Below are positions 8,371-16,705 of a stretch of 64,000 nucleotides of DNA, in pieces. This stretch comes from DASQFQ01 sp963805525 (lineage in GTDB: Bacteria > Actinomycetota > Thermoleophilia > Solirubrobacterales > Solirubrobacteraceae), in the NCBI GenBank assembly GCA_963805525.1, contig CAWDUT010000004.1, forward strand, positions 310,001-374,000, written 5' to 3'. A program made the position numbers and the translations under genes. Position 1 is the first letter of the stretch, and every line of letters begins with the position of its first letter. The notes below the pieces were generated by a model. That model was not told where the DNA came from. It saw only the letters and a list, made by a program, of their open reading frames with translations, and ran no database searches.

Positions 8371-9144
8371 ATGCGTGACGCGAACTCAGGCTCCGTTCAA
8401 CTTCTGAAGGTCGATCCCGAGCTCGCGCGAGGGCTCGACGTGCCTCGGGCCCGGGAGGCCGCGGAGCGGCTCTACACCCGGGCAATCGACGTGCCCCGCG
8501 GCCGCTGGACGCCGCAGCCGTGGCTCACCGGCGGGAGCCAGCCGATCGGGCTGCTCGTGCTCGAGGGCCTGCTCGTGCGCGAGGCGACCGTCAGCAACCA
8601 CCCGTGCGCCGAGCTGCTCGGCCCCGGTGACCTGCTGCGCGCCGGCGACGATGACGACGGCGAGCAGCTGCTGCCGCGCACGATCGAGTGGGCCGCCGCC
8701 ACCAGCGCGCGGGTCGCGATCGTCGACCAGGCGCTGGCTGTCCGGATGGCCCAGTGGCCGGAGATCTTCGCGGCGCTGATGGACCGCGCCGCCCGCCGCG
8801 CCGAGCGGCTCGTGGTCACCCAGGCGATCGCTCACCTGACGCGCGTCGACGACCGCCTGCTGGCGCTGCTGTGGCTGCTCGCCGAGCGCTGGGGCCGCGT
8901 CGTGCCCGGCGGCGTGCTCGTCTCGCTGCGGCTGCCGCACCGGACGCTCGCCGGGATGGTCGGCGCCCGCCGCCCGTCGGTCACCACCGCGCTCGGCCAG
9001 CTGATGGCCCGCGGGGCGATCGAGCGGCGCTCGGACGGCGCGTGGATCCTGCGCGGCACCCCGCCGAGCGAGGAGCGCATCGAGTCCGCCGCGGCCGCTG
9101 CCGTCCCGTTCGTGCGGCAGCGTGTCGGGGCGCCGGTCGCCTAG
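8371..9144 (+). CDS. Crp/Fnr-family transcriptional regulator
   Basis: 257 aa. An N-terminal cupin-like sensor region (about 30-125; GLLVLEGLLVREA and ELLGPGDLL motifs) is followed by a dimerisation helix and a winged helix-turn-helix (about 185-240) with RLPHRTLAGMVGARRPSVTT and ALGQLMARGAIERR. The sensor region lacks the Gly-Glu-x-x-x-x-x-Pro-Arg cassette of cAMP-binding Crp, so the ligand is unlikely to be cAMP. No Fnr-type Cys cluster. ATG 8371 is preceded by GGGAAGGGA. It is convergent with the transporter/TrkA operon, so its targets cannot be deduced from position. Confidence 0.85.
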   Translation: MRDANSGSVQLLKVDPELARGLDVPRAREAAERLYTRAIDVPRGRWTPQPWLTGGSQPIGLLVLEGLLVREATVSNHPCAELLGPGDLLRAGDDDDGEQLLPRTIEWAAATSARVAIVDQALAVRMAQWPEIFAALMDRAARRAERLVVTQAIAHLTRVDDRLLALLWLLAERWGRVVPGGVLVSLRLPHRTLAGMVGARRPSVTTALGQLMARGAIERRSDGAWILRGTPPSEERIESAAAAAVPFVRQRVGAPVA

Positions 9145-10317
9145 CTAGCCCGCGATCAGGCGCTTCGCTTCCTCCAGGTCGTCGGAGCGCCCGACGGTGA
9201 GCGCTCCCGCGAGCTGCTCGCCGTCGTAGTAGAAGACGCTGAACTCGCCGCTGTCGAACGAGCCGCGGACCTCCTCGCGGTCCCACTGCCGCGCCGGGCC
9301 GACGTACTCGAGCGAGGCCCAGTCCGCGAGGTCGGACCAGAAGTAGGGGATCACGTCGTAGGGCCCGGGCTCGCCGGTCATCGCCTGCGCCACGTAGTGG
9401 CCCTGGGCGGCGGCGACCTCGAAGTGCTCGACCCGCAGCCGGCGGCCGTGCACGACCGAGTCGTACTCACAGGCGTCGCCCGCGCACCAGATGCCGGGCG
9501 CTGACGTCTCGAGCGTCTGCGAGCACTTCACGCCGCCGCTCTCCCCCAGCTCGAGCCCGGCGCTGCGCGCCAGGTGCACGTCGGGGATCGCGCCGGCGCC
9601 GATCACGACGAGATCGGCGTCGAGCGTCTTACCCGACTCCGTGACCACGCGCTCGACGCGCTTGTCGCCCTCGAAGCGCGCCACGCCGTCGCCGGTCACG
9701 AACTCGATCCCGTGCGAGCCGAGCAGCTCGGCGAAGAAGCCGCTCGCGGCCGTGCCGAAGCCGGTCGAGAGCGGGCCGTCCTCGAGCATCACCAGCGTGC
9801 ACTGCTTGCCGAGCGCGGTCAGCGAGGCCGCGACCTCGCAGGCGATGTAGGAGCCGCCGATCAGCACGACCTTCTCGACGTCCGCGGCGTCCTCGCGCAG
9901 CGACACCGAGGTGCCGAGCGTGCGCAGGTAGTGGATGCCGTCGTGGTCGCCGCCCTCGACGCGCAGGCGGCGGATGTTGGCGCCGGTGGCGAGCAGCGCG
10001 CGGTCGAAGCCGACGCTGCCGATGTGCGCCAGCTCGGCCGTCTTCGCCGCCGTGTCGAGCTTCATCACCATCGTGCGGGTGAGGAGCTCGACGTCGTGCT
10101 CCTCGTACCAGCCGTCCGGGTGCAGGTGCGCGTCGTCGGGCTCGGACTCGCCGCGCAGCAGGTCCTTCGAGCACGGCGGGCGCTGGTAGGGCGGGTGCGG
10201 CTCGCGGCCGGCGAGCAGCACCGACCCCTCGAAGCCGGCCTCGCGCAGGCCCTCGGCGCACGACGCGCCGGCGAGGCCGCCGCCCACGATCAGGATGTCG
10301 ACGTTCTTCTCGGGCAT
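9145..10317 (-). CDS. FAD-dependent pyridine nucleotide oxidoreductase (ferredoxin/rubredoxin reductase type)
   Basis: 390 aa from ATG 10317. FAD-binding ILIVGGGLAGAS at residues 7-18, NAD(P)-binding IGGSYIACEVAASL near 155, the FAD signature GIWCAGDACE near 275 and a C-terminal reductase domain containing PYFWSDLADWASLEYVG. This matches the rhodocoxin/putidaredoxin-reductase and AIF-like branch, which passes electrons from NADH to a ferredoxin or rubredoxin. No ferredoxin or P450 is nearby. It is the last gene of an operon whose other members are K+/amino-acid transport proteins (11 bp from the TrkA gene), an unexpected partnership. Possible redox link to transport is inference. Confidence 0.88.
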   Translation of the reverse strand: MPEKNVDILIVGGGLAGASCAEGLREAGFEGSVLLAGREPHPPYQRPPCSKDLLRGESEPDDAHLHPDGWYEEHDVELLTRTMVMKLDTAAKTAELAHIGSVGFDRALLATGANIRRLRVEGGDHDGIHYLRTLGTSVSLREDAADVEKVVLIGGSYIACEVAASLTALGKQCTLVMLEDGPLSTGFGTAASGFFAELLGSHGIEFVTGDGVARFEGDKRVERVVTESGKTLDADLVVIGAGAIPDVHLARSAGLELGESGGVKCSQTLETSAPGIWCAGDACEYDSVVHGRRLRVEHFEVAAAQGHYVAQAMTGEPGPYDVIPYFWSDLADWASLEYVGPARQWDREEVRGSFDSGEFSVFYYDGEQLAGALTVGRSDDLEEAKRLIAG

Positions 10318-10328
10318 CAGTGGGCCAC

Positions 10329-11009
10329 CTAGTTCGGTTGGTCTCCGTTGACGAACTGGGCGGTGATGGCGTCCTCGAGCCCCGGATCGAGCACGACGAG
10401 GACCTCGTCGCCCGCCTCGACCACGGTGTCGGCCTTTGGCACGAAGCCCGAGCCGCCGCGCAGCACCGAGATCACCAGCGCGCCCTCGGGCAGCCCGAGC
10501 TCGGACACGAGCTCGCCGGCCGCGGGCGCGCCCTCGGAGACCACGAGCTCGATGATCTCCAGCCGCTCCTCCGGCAGGTCGAGCAGGTGGACGAGGCCGT
10601 AGCGCGGCACCTCGTGCTCGATCAGGCGCAGGATCAGGTCGGTCGCCGACACCGCCGGCTGGATGCCGAGGAGCTTGAAGTGCTCGAGGTTCCGCGGGTT
10701 GTTGACGCGGGCGATGATCCGCTCGCACAGGTACTTCTCCTTGGCGACCTGGCAGATCAGCAGGTTGTCCTCGTCGTCGCCGGTGACCGCCACGACGAGG
10801 TCGGCGCGCTGGATGCCGGCGCGCTCGAGCACCCACAGCTCGGTCGAGTCGCCGTACTGGACGGCGTGCTCGAGCTCCTGCTCGACGGTCAGGTAGCGCC
10901 GCCGGTCCTGCTCGATCACGGTCACCTCGTGACCCTTCTCGATCAGCTCGCGGGCCAGGTTCCAGCCGACCTTGCCGGCGCCGGCGATGATCACGTAGAG
11001 CCCGGCCAC
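10329..11009 (-). CDS. TrkA-type K+ channel/transporter NAD-binding subunit
   Basis: 226 aa with a Rossmann RCK-N domain (VIIAGAGKVGWNLA at residues 7-20, Glu at the end of beta-2 EQDRRR) and a C-terminal RCK-C domain (about 135-218). Such proteins gate Trk/Ktr K+ uptake systems or channels in response to NAD(H), ATP or c-di-AMP. No TrkH/KtrB pore gene is present here; the only membrane partners in the operon are the two APC-Usp permeases. Start GTG/ATG 3 bp after the stop of a second TrkA-like gene. Confidence 0.88.
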   Translation of the reverse strand: MAGLYVIIAGAGKVGWNLARELIEKGHEVTVIEQDRRRYLTVEQELEHAVQYGDSTELWVLERAGIQRADLVVAVTGDDEDNLLICQVAKEKYLCERIIARVNNPRNLEHFKLLGIQPAVSATDLILRLIEHEVPRYGLVHLLDLPEERLEIIELVVSEGAPAAGELVSELGLPEGALVISVLRGGSGFVPKADTVVEAGDEVLVVLDPGLEDAITAQFVNGDQPN

Positions 11010-11012
11010 GGC

Positions 11013-11438
11013 CTACTCCTCCGTGAGCGCGGCGGCGGCCAGCTGCTCGATCGCGATCTGGGTCGGGCAGATCGTCTGCACGCCCTGCTCGGAGTACCAG
11101 GCGGCGCGGCGCGGGTCGAGCACGCGGGCGATGACGCGCTGCACGTCGAACCGGCGCTGGGCGATCTGCGAGACCACGAGGTTGGTGTTGTCGCCGTTGG
11201 TCGAGGCGATGAAGACGTCCGCCTCCTCGATCCCCGCCTCGGTCAGCGCGTCCATCTCCAGCGCCGTCCCGATCGTGAAGCGCCCGCCGGCCTCCTCCCA
11301 GCCCTGGCCGAGCTCGACGTCGAGCCGCTCGTGCGAGAGCGGGTCCTCATCGAGCACGGACACGGTGTGGCCCGCGCGCAGCGCGGCGGTGGCCACAGAC
11401 GATCCAACCCTGCCGGATCCGACAACGAGGACGAACAC
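11013..11438 (-). CDS. Single-domain TrkA-N (RCK) NAD-binding protein
   Basis: 141 aa from GTG 11438: the Rossmann motif FVLVVGSGRVGSSVATAAL starts at residue 2, which fixes the start. Only the RCK-N fold is present; the RCK-C domain of its neighbour is missing. A shorter RCK-N protein paired with a two-domain TrkA resembles the CeoB/CeoC pair of mycobacteria. Upstream lie 181 bp without a gene (11439-11619), in which I see only a small GCCCG/CGGGC hairpin; no riboswitch motif was recognised although K+ operons often carry c-di-AMP switches. Confidence 0.85.
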   Translation of the reverse strand: MFVLVVGSGRVGSSVATAALRAGHTVSVLDEDPLSHERLDVELGQGWEEAGGRFTIGTALEMDALTEAGIEEADVFIASTNGDNTNLVVSQIAQRRFDVQRVIARVLDPRRAAWYSEQGVQTICPTQIAIEQLAAAALTEE

Positions 11439-11619
11439 TGGCGCGGACTCTAGTGGTTCTCCCGGGGCGTCCGCGTGCGTCCGGTCGGGATGCAGGCGGA
11501 TGCCTGGCGAGGACGCAGGGAGGGTGCAATGGCGGAGCCCTTGCCCCTTCCGAGGACGTTGCCAGGCGCCGGCTGCGCCCGTCCGGGCGTGCGGGGATGC
11601 GCCGGGGGGACCACTACTA

Positions 11620-13701
11620 CTAAGCCGGGGTGGGCTCCGCTGCGTCCGTATCGGAGATGCCGCCGTCGCTCTCGGCAACCTCGACCGGGTCGCCGGTGGG
11701 CAGCGGCGCAAAGCTCATGATGTGGTGCGAGGGCGCGCCGTCGCTCGGCGGCGCGGTCAGGATCACGCGGCAGGGCGCCTTGTTGACCACGTAGCGCGTG
11801 GTCTGGCCGACGAACGTGTCGTAGAGGCCGCGCTTGCCCCCCAGCAGCGGGCCGCCGCGCATCCGGGTCGGCTCCTCGGCGGCGAGCACGATCGCCTCCA
11901 CCCCGCGGCGCTTGGCCTCGCGCACGATCCCCTCGCCGGTGCTGCGCGCGCGCACGGTCGCGGTGGCGACCTCGACGCCCTCGTACTCCTCCCCCACCGC
12001 CTTCGCGCGCTGCAGCGCCTTGCGGGCGCGCTTGAGGTCCTCGTCGGGGATGCGCGCGTCGAGCGGCATCGCCATCGGCACCTCGAACACCCACACCGCC
12101 TCGATCACCGCGCCGCCCTCGCCCTCGTCCTCGTTCTCCTCCGCGGAGAGGCGGCCGGCGGTCTGCATGATGTCGTCGTCGAGCGGGCGCCCGAGCACCG
12201 GCACGAGGATCGAGCCGTACTCGGCCTTGGCCGTCCCGCGGCGCGTCAGCGCGCGCTCGGGGATCGTCACCCGCTTGAGGATCGGCTTGCCCTCGGACAT
12301 GCGGTAGGCGACGTACAGCACGATCCCGAACGTCATCCAGCCGGCGCCCGCCCAGCGGCCGTCGCCGTGCAGCGTGATCACCGCGATCAGCGCCGCGAAC
12401 GACAGCACGGCGCCGAGCGCCGCGGTCACCGGCAACTCGCCGCGCCCGATCCGGATGTTGACCGGGATCTTGAACGGGCGGTCGCGGTCGGGCTCGAGCC
12501 AGCGCAGCCGGATCACCGACAGGTGCACGATCGTGAACGAGATCGTCGCGCCGAACGCGTAGATCGAGGCGAGGAACTCGACGTCGGCCGGGATCAGCAG
12601 CAGGATCGCCAGCAGCGCGCCGACGACGATGATCACCACGGGGGTCGCGCGCGTCGGGTGCAGGCGCCCGATCGCCGACGGGATCTGGCGGTTGAGCGCC
12701 AGCGAGTAGCCCAGCCGCGAGAGCCCGAGCATGGCGGCGTTGCACGCGATCACGAGAATCGCGAACGCCGAGATGCCGATCAGGATCCGCAGCACGTCGG
12801 CCAGCCACGGCGGGTCGAAGGCGGCGGCGACGCCGAGCATCGGCGCGTCGACGTAGTCGTCCGGGCCGCCGTTGCGCAGGTCGTTCAGCGGCAGCGCGCT
12901 GACCGCCACGAGCGAGATGCCGATGTACGGGATGAAGGCGAGCATGCGCGCCGTCATCAGCCGTTTGAGGCCCTTGCGGCCGACCGCCACCTGGCCGGCC
13001 AGCCCGGACGAGGCGTCGACGCCCGCGAACGTAACCAGCGTCAGCGTGAACGCGAAGACCAGGTCCTTGGCCGAGGGCGTTCCGCCGACGCTCGCCGGGT
13101 CGGTCAGCACGTCGGGGTTGAGGACGATCAGCAGCCCGAGGATCACGATCGTCGTCTGCAGGATCAGGTCGAACACCACGACGTACGCGAACCGCTCGTA
13201 GCGCTTGGAGCCGGCGCCGCGGATGTTCAGCCACGCGACGCCCACGACCACCGCGGCGCCGAACAGGAACTCCGCGAGCCCGCCCGACAGCGGCGTGAAG
13301 ATCACCGCCACGTAGTCCGTGGTGGCGAACGCCGTGATCGCCATCAGGAGGATGTAGTCGAGGAGGATCGCCCAGCCGGCGATGAAGCTCGCCAGCTCGT
13401 TGAACGCGTAGCGGGCGATGATCGTCGCGCCGCCGCGCTCCTGGTGCAGCGACGCGCCCTCGACGTAGGAGAGCACGACGAGGCCGAAGAACAGCGCGGC
13501 GAAGACGAAGACGATCCACGCGTAGCCGAGCGCGGCCTGGATGACGAGGCCGAGGGCGAAGTAGATCGACGCCGCGATGAAGCCCTGGACGATCCCGAAC
13601 AGCGCCGGCGAGCCCAGCCCGCGCTTGAGCGCCTTCGGCGTCTCCAGCTGCCACTGGGGCATCCCGCGGCGCTCGCGCTTCACCGGCGGCGTTGCACCCA
13701 C
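11620..13701 (-). CDS. APC-family permease with C-terminal universal-stress domain
   Basis: 693 aa. Residues 30-480 contain twelve hydrophobic helices of the amino acid-polyamine-organocation fold (GSPALFGIVQGFIAASIYFA in TM1, TFAGVDASSGLAGQVA in the TM6 region). A soluble tail (about 510-670) resembles UspA, ending with the typical VVNKAPCRVILTA strand; an acidic DEGEGG insert lies in it. APC-Usp fusions transport amino acids or, in the KimA branch, K+; KimA is c-di-AMP-controlled through its cytosolic Usp-like domain. The two TrkA genes just downstream make a K+-linked role attractive but unproven. Its start overlaps the preceding 55-aa gene by 22 bp. Confidence 0.85.
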   Translation of the reverse strand: MGATPPVKRERRGMPQWQLETPKALKRGLGSPALFGIVQGFIAASIYFALGLVIQAALGYAWIVFVFAALFFGLVVLSYVEGASLHQERGGATIIARYAFNELASFIAGWAILLDYILLMAITAFATTDYVAVIFTPLSGGLAEFLFGAAVVVGVAWLNIRGAGSKRYERFAYVVVFDLILQTTIVILGLLIVLNPDVLTDPASVGGTPSAKDLVFAFTLTLVTFAGVDASSGLAGQVAVGRKGLKRLMTARMLAFIPYIGISLVAVSALPLNDLRNGGPDDYVDAPMLGVAAAFDPPWLADVLRILIGISAFAILVIACNAAMLGLSRLGYSLALNRQIPSAIGRLHPTRATPVVIIVVGALLAILLLIPADVEFLASIYAFGATISFTIVHLSVIRLRWLEPDRDRPFKIPVNIRIGRGELPVTAALGAVLSFAALIAVITLHGDGRWAGAGWMTFGIVLYVAYRMSEGKPILKRVTIPERALTRRGTAKAEYGSILVPVLGRPLDDDIMQTAGRLSAEENEDEGEGGAVIEAVWVFEVPMAMPLDARIPDEDLKRARKALQRAKAVGEEYEGVEVATATVRARSTGEGIVREAKRRGVEAIVLAAEEPTRMRGGPLLGGKRGLYDTFVGQTTRYVVNKAPCRVILTAPPSDGAPSHHIMSFAPLPTGDPVEVAESDGGISDTDAAEPTPA

Positions 13702-13847
13702 AGGCGACCTCCTCCCGCGAGGATGAACAGCACGCCGAACAGGATGCCGACCGCGGTCGGGCCGCCGCCGCGCGACAGCGTGATCGCGATCATCGCAACG
13801 CCCAGGACGACCATGAGCGCCGACAGCAGCGCGGTCGCGGCGCTCAT
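13680..13847 (-). CDS. 55-aa two-helix membrane peptide between two permease genes
   Basis: ATG 13847 lies in an ATGA overlap with the upstream permease stop and the gene runs 22 bp into the next permease. The product is MSAATALLSALMVVLGVAMI followed by a short basic turn and a second helix (TAVGILFGVLFILAGGG), ending RLWVQRRR. By length and placement it may be an accessory subunit of either APC-Usp transporter. No family recognised. Coupled translation on both sides makes it more than a chance frame. Confidence 0.75.
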   Translation of the reverse strand: MSAATALLSALMVVLGVAMIAITLSRGGGPTAVGILFGVLFILAGGGRLWVQRRR

Positions 13848-15748
13848 GTGACCACCGGGATCCGGCGCCTGCGGGTGCCGTCGGGCACCGACTCGATGAT
13901 CACCCGGCACGGCCGCTCGGTCAGCACCGTCTCGAGCGTCTTGCCGAACAGCGAGGCGCCGTCGACCCGGCGCGGGAGCGGCATCACGATCGCCGCCGCG
14001 CGCATGTCGACCGCGTCCTCGACGATCCGGCGCCCGGCCTGGCCGGCGCGCACGCGCTCGACGTGGCCGGAGACGCGCCCGCCGCCGGCCACCTTCGCCT
14101 CCTCGATGATCGACTGCGCGAGCCCTTCCTGCTCGGGCATCGGCGCGTCGATGTCCATCGAGTTCGGGACCGTGATCGTCACCAGCACGTGGATGCCGCG
14201 GCGTTTGCGGGCCGCGAGCTTGCGCGCGGTGCCGAGCACCTGGTCGTCGTAGCCGCTCTCGCCGAAGTGGACGAGCACGGAGTCGTACTCCGCCTCGTGG
14301 TCGACCACCGGCTGCGCGATCGCCACCTTGTGCGTGGATGAGAGGTCGAGCCCCTGGCTGCGCCGGAACACGACGTAGACCGCGATCCCGAACAGCAGCC
14401 AGCCGACGCCCGCGAGCGCCACCGCGGGGTGCAGGGCGGTGACGACCACGAACGCGCTCGCGGTGCCCATGCCCCCCACGACCGCGAACAGCGGGAGGTC
14501 GTAGCCGCGCACGCGGATGTTGCCCGGCCCGCGGTACGGCCGCTCCACATCCCGGTATTTTGCCCGCAGCCGCAGCAGGGAGAGGTGCGCGATCGTGAAC
14601 GAGAGCATCGCGCCGAACGCGTACATGTTGCCCAGGAACGTCGCCTCACCGGGTAGCAGCGTGAGGATCGCCACGCCGCCGAAGATCAGGATGCCGATCC
14701 ATGGCGTGCGGTACCGCGGGTGCAACTGGCGCAGCCCGTCCGGCAGCTGGCGGTGGATTCCCATGGAGTACACGAGCCGTGAGACGCCGATGATCCCGGC
14801 GTTCGTCGCGATGAACAGAATCGTCGCCGCGAGGAGGCCCACGTAGAGTTCGCCCGCGCTCTGCAGCGGCCCGAGGTCGATCTGCTTGACCACGCCGAGG
14901 ATCGGGTCGCCTGCGTAGCCGCCCTCCTCGGTGGACAGGCCGAGCAGCGTCTCGTAGCCGCCGTCGGGCGTCTTGTGGACGGGCAGCGCCGACAACGCGA
15001 CGGCCGGGAGCGTGAAGTAGATCGCGAAAACCGCGATGCGGACCCGGTTGATGGCCACTGGGATGGTCGTCCGCTCGTCCTTGGCCTCCTCGGCCATGTT
15101 CGAGATCGTCTCGATGCCCGTGTAGGCGATCATGCCGATCGGGATTGCGAGAATGAAGTCCTTCCAGGTCGGCGCCACGCCGAGGTGCACGTTGTCGACG
15201 AGCGTCGACGGCGAGAGCACCAGCACCGCTCCCACCAGCACCAGCAGCAGCTGCGTCAGGAAGTCGACGAGCGCGAGCATGATGTTCAGCCCGGCCGACT
15301 CCTTGACCCCGCGGACGTTGATGAAGCTGAGCACGGCGATGACGCCCGCGCCCGCGATGATGTCGGCGGGCGCCGAGCGCAACGGCTCCCAGAACAGGCC
15401 GCCGATGTAGTGGGGCACGAAGTACGCCGAGATGGCGACGGTGATGACGTAGTTGAGCATCTGGCCCCAGGCGGCGAAGAACGACCAGAACTCGTTGAAG
15501 GCCCGGCGGGCGAAGCTCGAGGAGCCGCCGGCCTCCGGGTACATCGTCGTCGCCTCGGCGTAGGTCGCCGCGGTGCAGAAGAAGAAGATGCCGGTGATGA
15601 CGAAGACGACCGGCGTGAGGCCCAGCGCGAACGACGCCACCAGGCCGAGTGCGTAGTAGATGGACGAGCCGACGTTGCCGTAGGCGGTCGCAAACAGAGC
15701 GTTGGCCCCGAGGACCCGCTCCAAGCCTTCCAATCGGCGTCTCGCCAT
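13844..15748 (-). CDS. APC-family permease with C-terminal universal-stress domain
   Basis: 634 aa, first gene of the operon. Membrane domain residues 15-460 with TM1 motif GNVGSSIYYALG and the TM6 region IGMIAYTGIETISNMAEEAK that is characteristic of APC transporters; then a UspA-like tail (about 485-625, AEYDSVLVHFGESGYDDQ and ERPCRVIIES). It is paralogous to the permease at 11620-13701 but clearly diverged, with a better conserved substrate-site region. A good -10 hexamer TAGAAT is present about 16-20 bp before the ATG on the minus strand, without a clear -35. Substrate could be amino acids or K+. Confidence 0.87.
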   Translation of the reverse strand: MARRRLEGLERVLGANALFATAYGNVGSSIYYALGLVASFALGLTPVVFVITGIFFFCTAATYAEATTMYPEAGGSSSFARRAFNEFWSFFAAWGQMLNYVITVAISAYFVPHYIGGLFWEPLRSAPADIIAGAGVIAVLSFINVRGVKESAGLNIMLALVDFLTQLLLVLVGAVLVLSPSTLVDNVHLGVAPTWKDFILAIPIGMIAYTGIETISNMAEEAKDERTTIPVAINRVRIAVFAIYFTLPAVALSALPVHKTPDGGYETLLGLSTEEGGYAGDPILGVVKQIDLGPLQSAGELYVGLLAATILFIATNAGIIGVSRLVYSMGIHRQLPDGLRQLHPRYRTPWIGILIFGGVAILTLLPGEATFLGNMYAFGAMLSFTIAHLSLLRLRAKYRDVERPYRGPGNIRVRGYDLPLFAVVGGMGTASAFVVVTALHPAVALAGVGWLLFGIAVYVVFRRSQGLDLSSTHKVAIAQPVVDHEAEYDSVLVHFGESGYDDQVLGTARKLAARKRRGIHVLVTITVPNSMDIDAPMPEQEGLAQSIIEEAKVAGGGRVSGHVERVRAGQAGRRIVEDAVDMRAAAIVMPLPRRVDGASLFGKTLETVLTERPCRVIIESVPDGTRRRRIPVVT

Positions 15749-15784
15749 GTCTTACGCCGATTCTAGGCGGGTAAGGGACCTGGC

Positions 15785-15967
15785 ATGAGACGACTCCGTC
15801 ACGCCTCGATCGCCCTGATCGCCGCCCTCTCCCTCGCCGGTCTGCCCGGCTGCAACAGCGACGACGCCAAGAGCAAGGTCGACAAGGCGGGCAACAAGGC
15901 CGAGAAGGCCGCCAAGGAAGCCAAGAAGAAGGCCGAGAAGGCCAAGAAGGACGTCGACGGACAGTAG
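15785..15967 (+). CDS. Small Lys/Ala-rich lipoprotein
   Basis: 60 aa. A type II signal peptide (MRRLRHASIALIAALSLAG) ends in the lipobox LPGC with Cys at residue 23; the mature part is almost only Lys, Ala, Glu and Asp in a heptad-like pattern (KVDKAGNKAEKAAKEAKKKA), predicted as one amphipathic helix or coiled coil. This is reminiscent of Braun-type small lipoproteins and of YtxH-like Lys-rich peptides, but no homology is claimed. Ribosome site AAGGGA precedes ATG 15785. Divergent from the permease operon, with 36 bp between the two starts. Confidence 0.8.
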   Translation: MRRLRHASIALIAALSLAGLPGCNSDDAKSKVDKAGNKAEKAAKEAKKKAEKAKKDVDGQ

Positions 15968-15998
15968 TGGGCCTCCCCGCGACCTTCCACTCGAAATC

Positions 15999-16127
15999 GG
16001 CGGTCGCCGATCACCGCCAAGCGGCGTCCTCGACCACTTGAAAGCCCAGGGGGCTTCCTGCGGGTCTGCGTCCTTGCCTGCCGGCGCCGGCGACCGGTCT
16101 TTCGGGCGCAAGGCCACGAGGAGACCC
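15999..16127 (+). ncRNA. Candidate structured leader RNA upstream of the isochorismatase-family gene
   Basis: Three perfect stem-loops stand in a row. GGCGGT/ACCGCC at 15999-16018; AAGCCC/GGGCTT with a triloop at 16042-16056; and a larger domain closed by GGGTCT (16062-16067) and AGACCC (16122-16127), with inner helices CCTTGC/GCAAGG (16072-16077, 16108-16113), GCCGG/CCGGC and CCG/CGG. The first two could be terminators of the lipoprotein gene. The third ends 17 bp before the next ATG. Its 3' part (GGCGCAAGGCCACGAGG) faintly recalls the GACGCAAAGCC core of c-di-GMP-I riboswitches, but the other conserved parts are missing, so I do not name it. Confidence 0.35.
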
Positions 16128-16144
16128 ACTAGTTTCTCGCGGCG

Positions 16145-16693
16145 ATGGACGCCGCCACCGCCCTGATCGTCGTCGACGTGCAGCAGGCGTTCGACGACGC
16201 CGAATACTGGGGCCGCCGGAACAACCCCGGGTGCGAGGCGAACGTCGCGCGGCTGATCGAGGCGTGGCGGGCCGAGGGGCGCCCGCTCGTGTTCGTCCGC
16301 CACGACTCCGACGAGGAGGTCTCGCCGCTGCGCCCGGACGAGCCCGGCAACGCGTTCAAGCCCGAGGTGAGCGGCGAGCCCGACCTGCTGGTGACCAAGC
16401 AGGTCAACTCGGCGTTCTACGGCTCGCCGGACCTCGACGCGTGGCTGCGCGAGCGCGGCATCTCGTCGTTCGCGCTGTGCGGCATCACCACCGATCACTG
16501 CGTGGAGACCACCGCGCGGATGGGCGGCAACCTCGGCTACGACGTGCTGTTCGTGCTCGACGCCTGCGCGACGTTCGACCGCGAGGGGCCGGACGGCAAG
16601 CTCGTGACCGCCGAGGAGCTCACGCGCGCGACCGCCGCGAGCCTGCACGGCGAGTTCGCGACCGTCGTCTCGACGCGCGACATCGTGGGCTGA
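16145..16693 (+). CDS. Isochorismatase-family cysteine hydrolase
   Basis: 182 aa. The catalytic triad of the nicotinamidase/isochorismatase fold is visible: Asp in ALIVVDVQQAF (residue 11), Lys in LVTKQVNSAF (about 80) and Cys in GITTDHCVETTARMG (about 119), with a cis-peptide-type GITT before it. Substrates of the family include isochorismate, nicotinamide and N-carbamoyl compounds; motifs do not separate them here. The next gene starts 12 bp downstream. Possible structured leader in front (listed separately). Confidence 0.88.
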   Translation: MDAATALIVVDVQQAFDDAEYWGRRNNPGCEANVARLIEAWRAEGRPLVFVRHDSDEEVSPLRPDEPGNAFKPEVSGEPDLLVTKQVNSAFYGSPDLDAWLRERGISSFALCGITTDHCVETTARMGGNLGYDVLFVLDACATFDREGPDGKLVTAEELTRATAASLHGEFATVVSTRDIVG

Positions 16694-16705
16694 GAGGCTG
16701 CGCGG

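Noticed and set aside
8091..8378. 95-codon plus-strand open frame between tRNA-Gln and the Crp/Fnr gene
   Set aside because: No ribosome site, composition unlike a protein (many Arg/Ser/Gly/Pro with scattered Cys), covers the inverted repeat and overlaps the regulator start.
11439..11619. c-di-AMP (ydaO-type) riboswitch before the TrkA genes
   Set aside because: Expected from function, but no matching conserved blocks are visible in this spacer.
10320..13851. Long plus-strand frames opposite the TrkA/APC operon
   Set aside because: Low-complexity His/Arg/Gln/Asp-rich translations that mirror the real minus-strand genes.
16062..16127. c-di-GMP-I riboswitch
   Set aside because: Only the 3' core is loosely similar; the GGGCAAACC and tetraloop receptor parts are absent, so only a generic structured RNA is reported.
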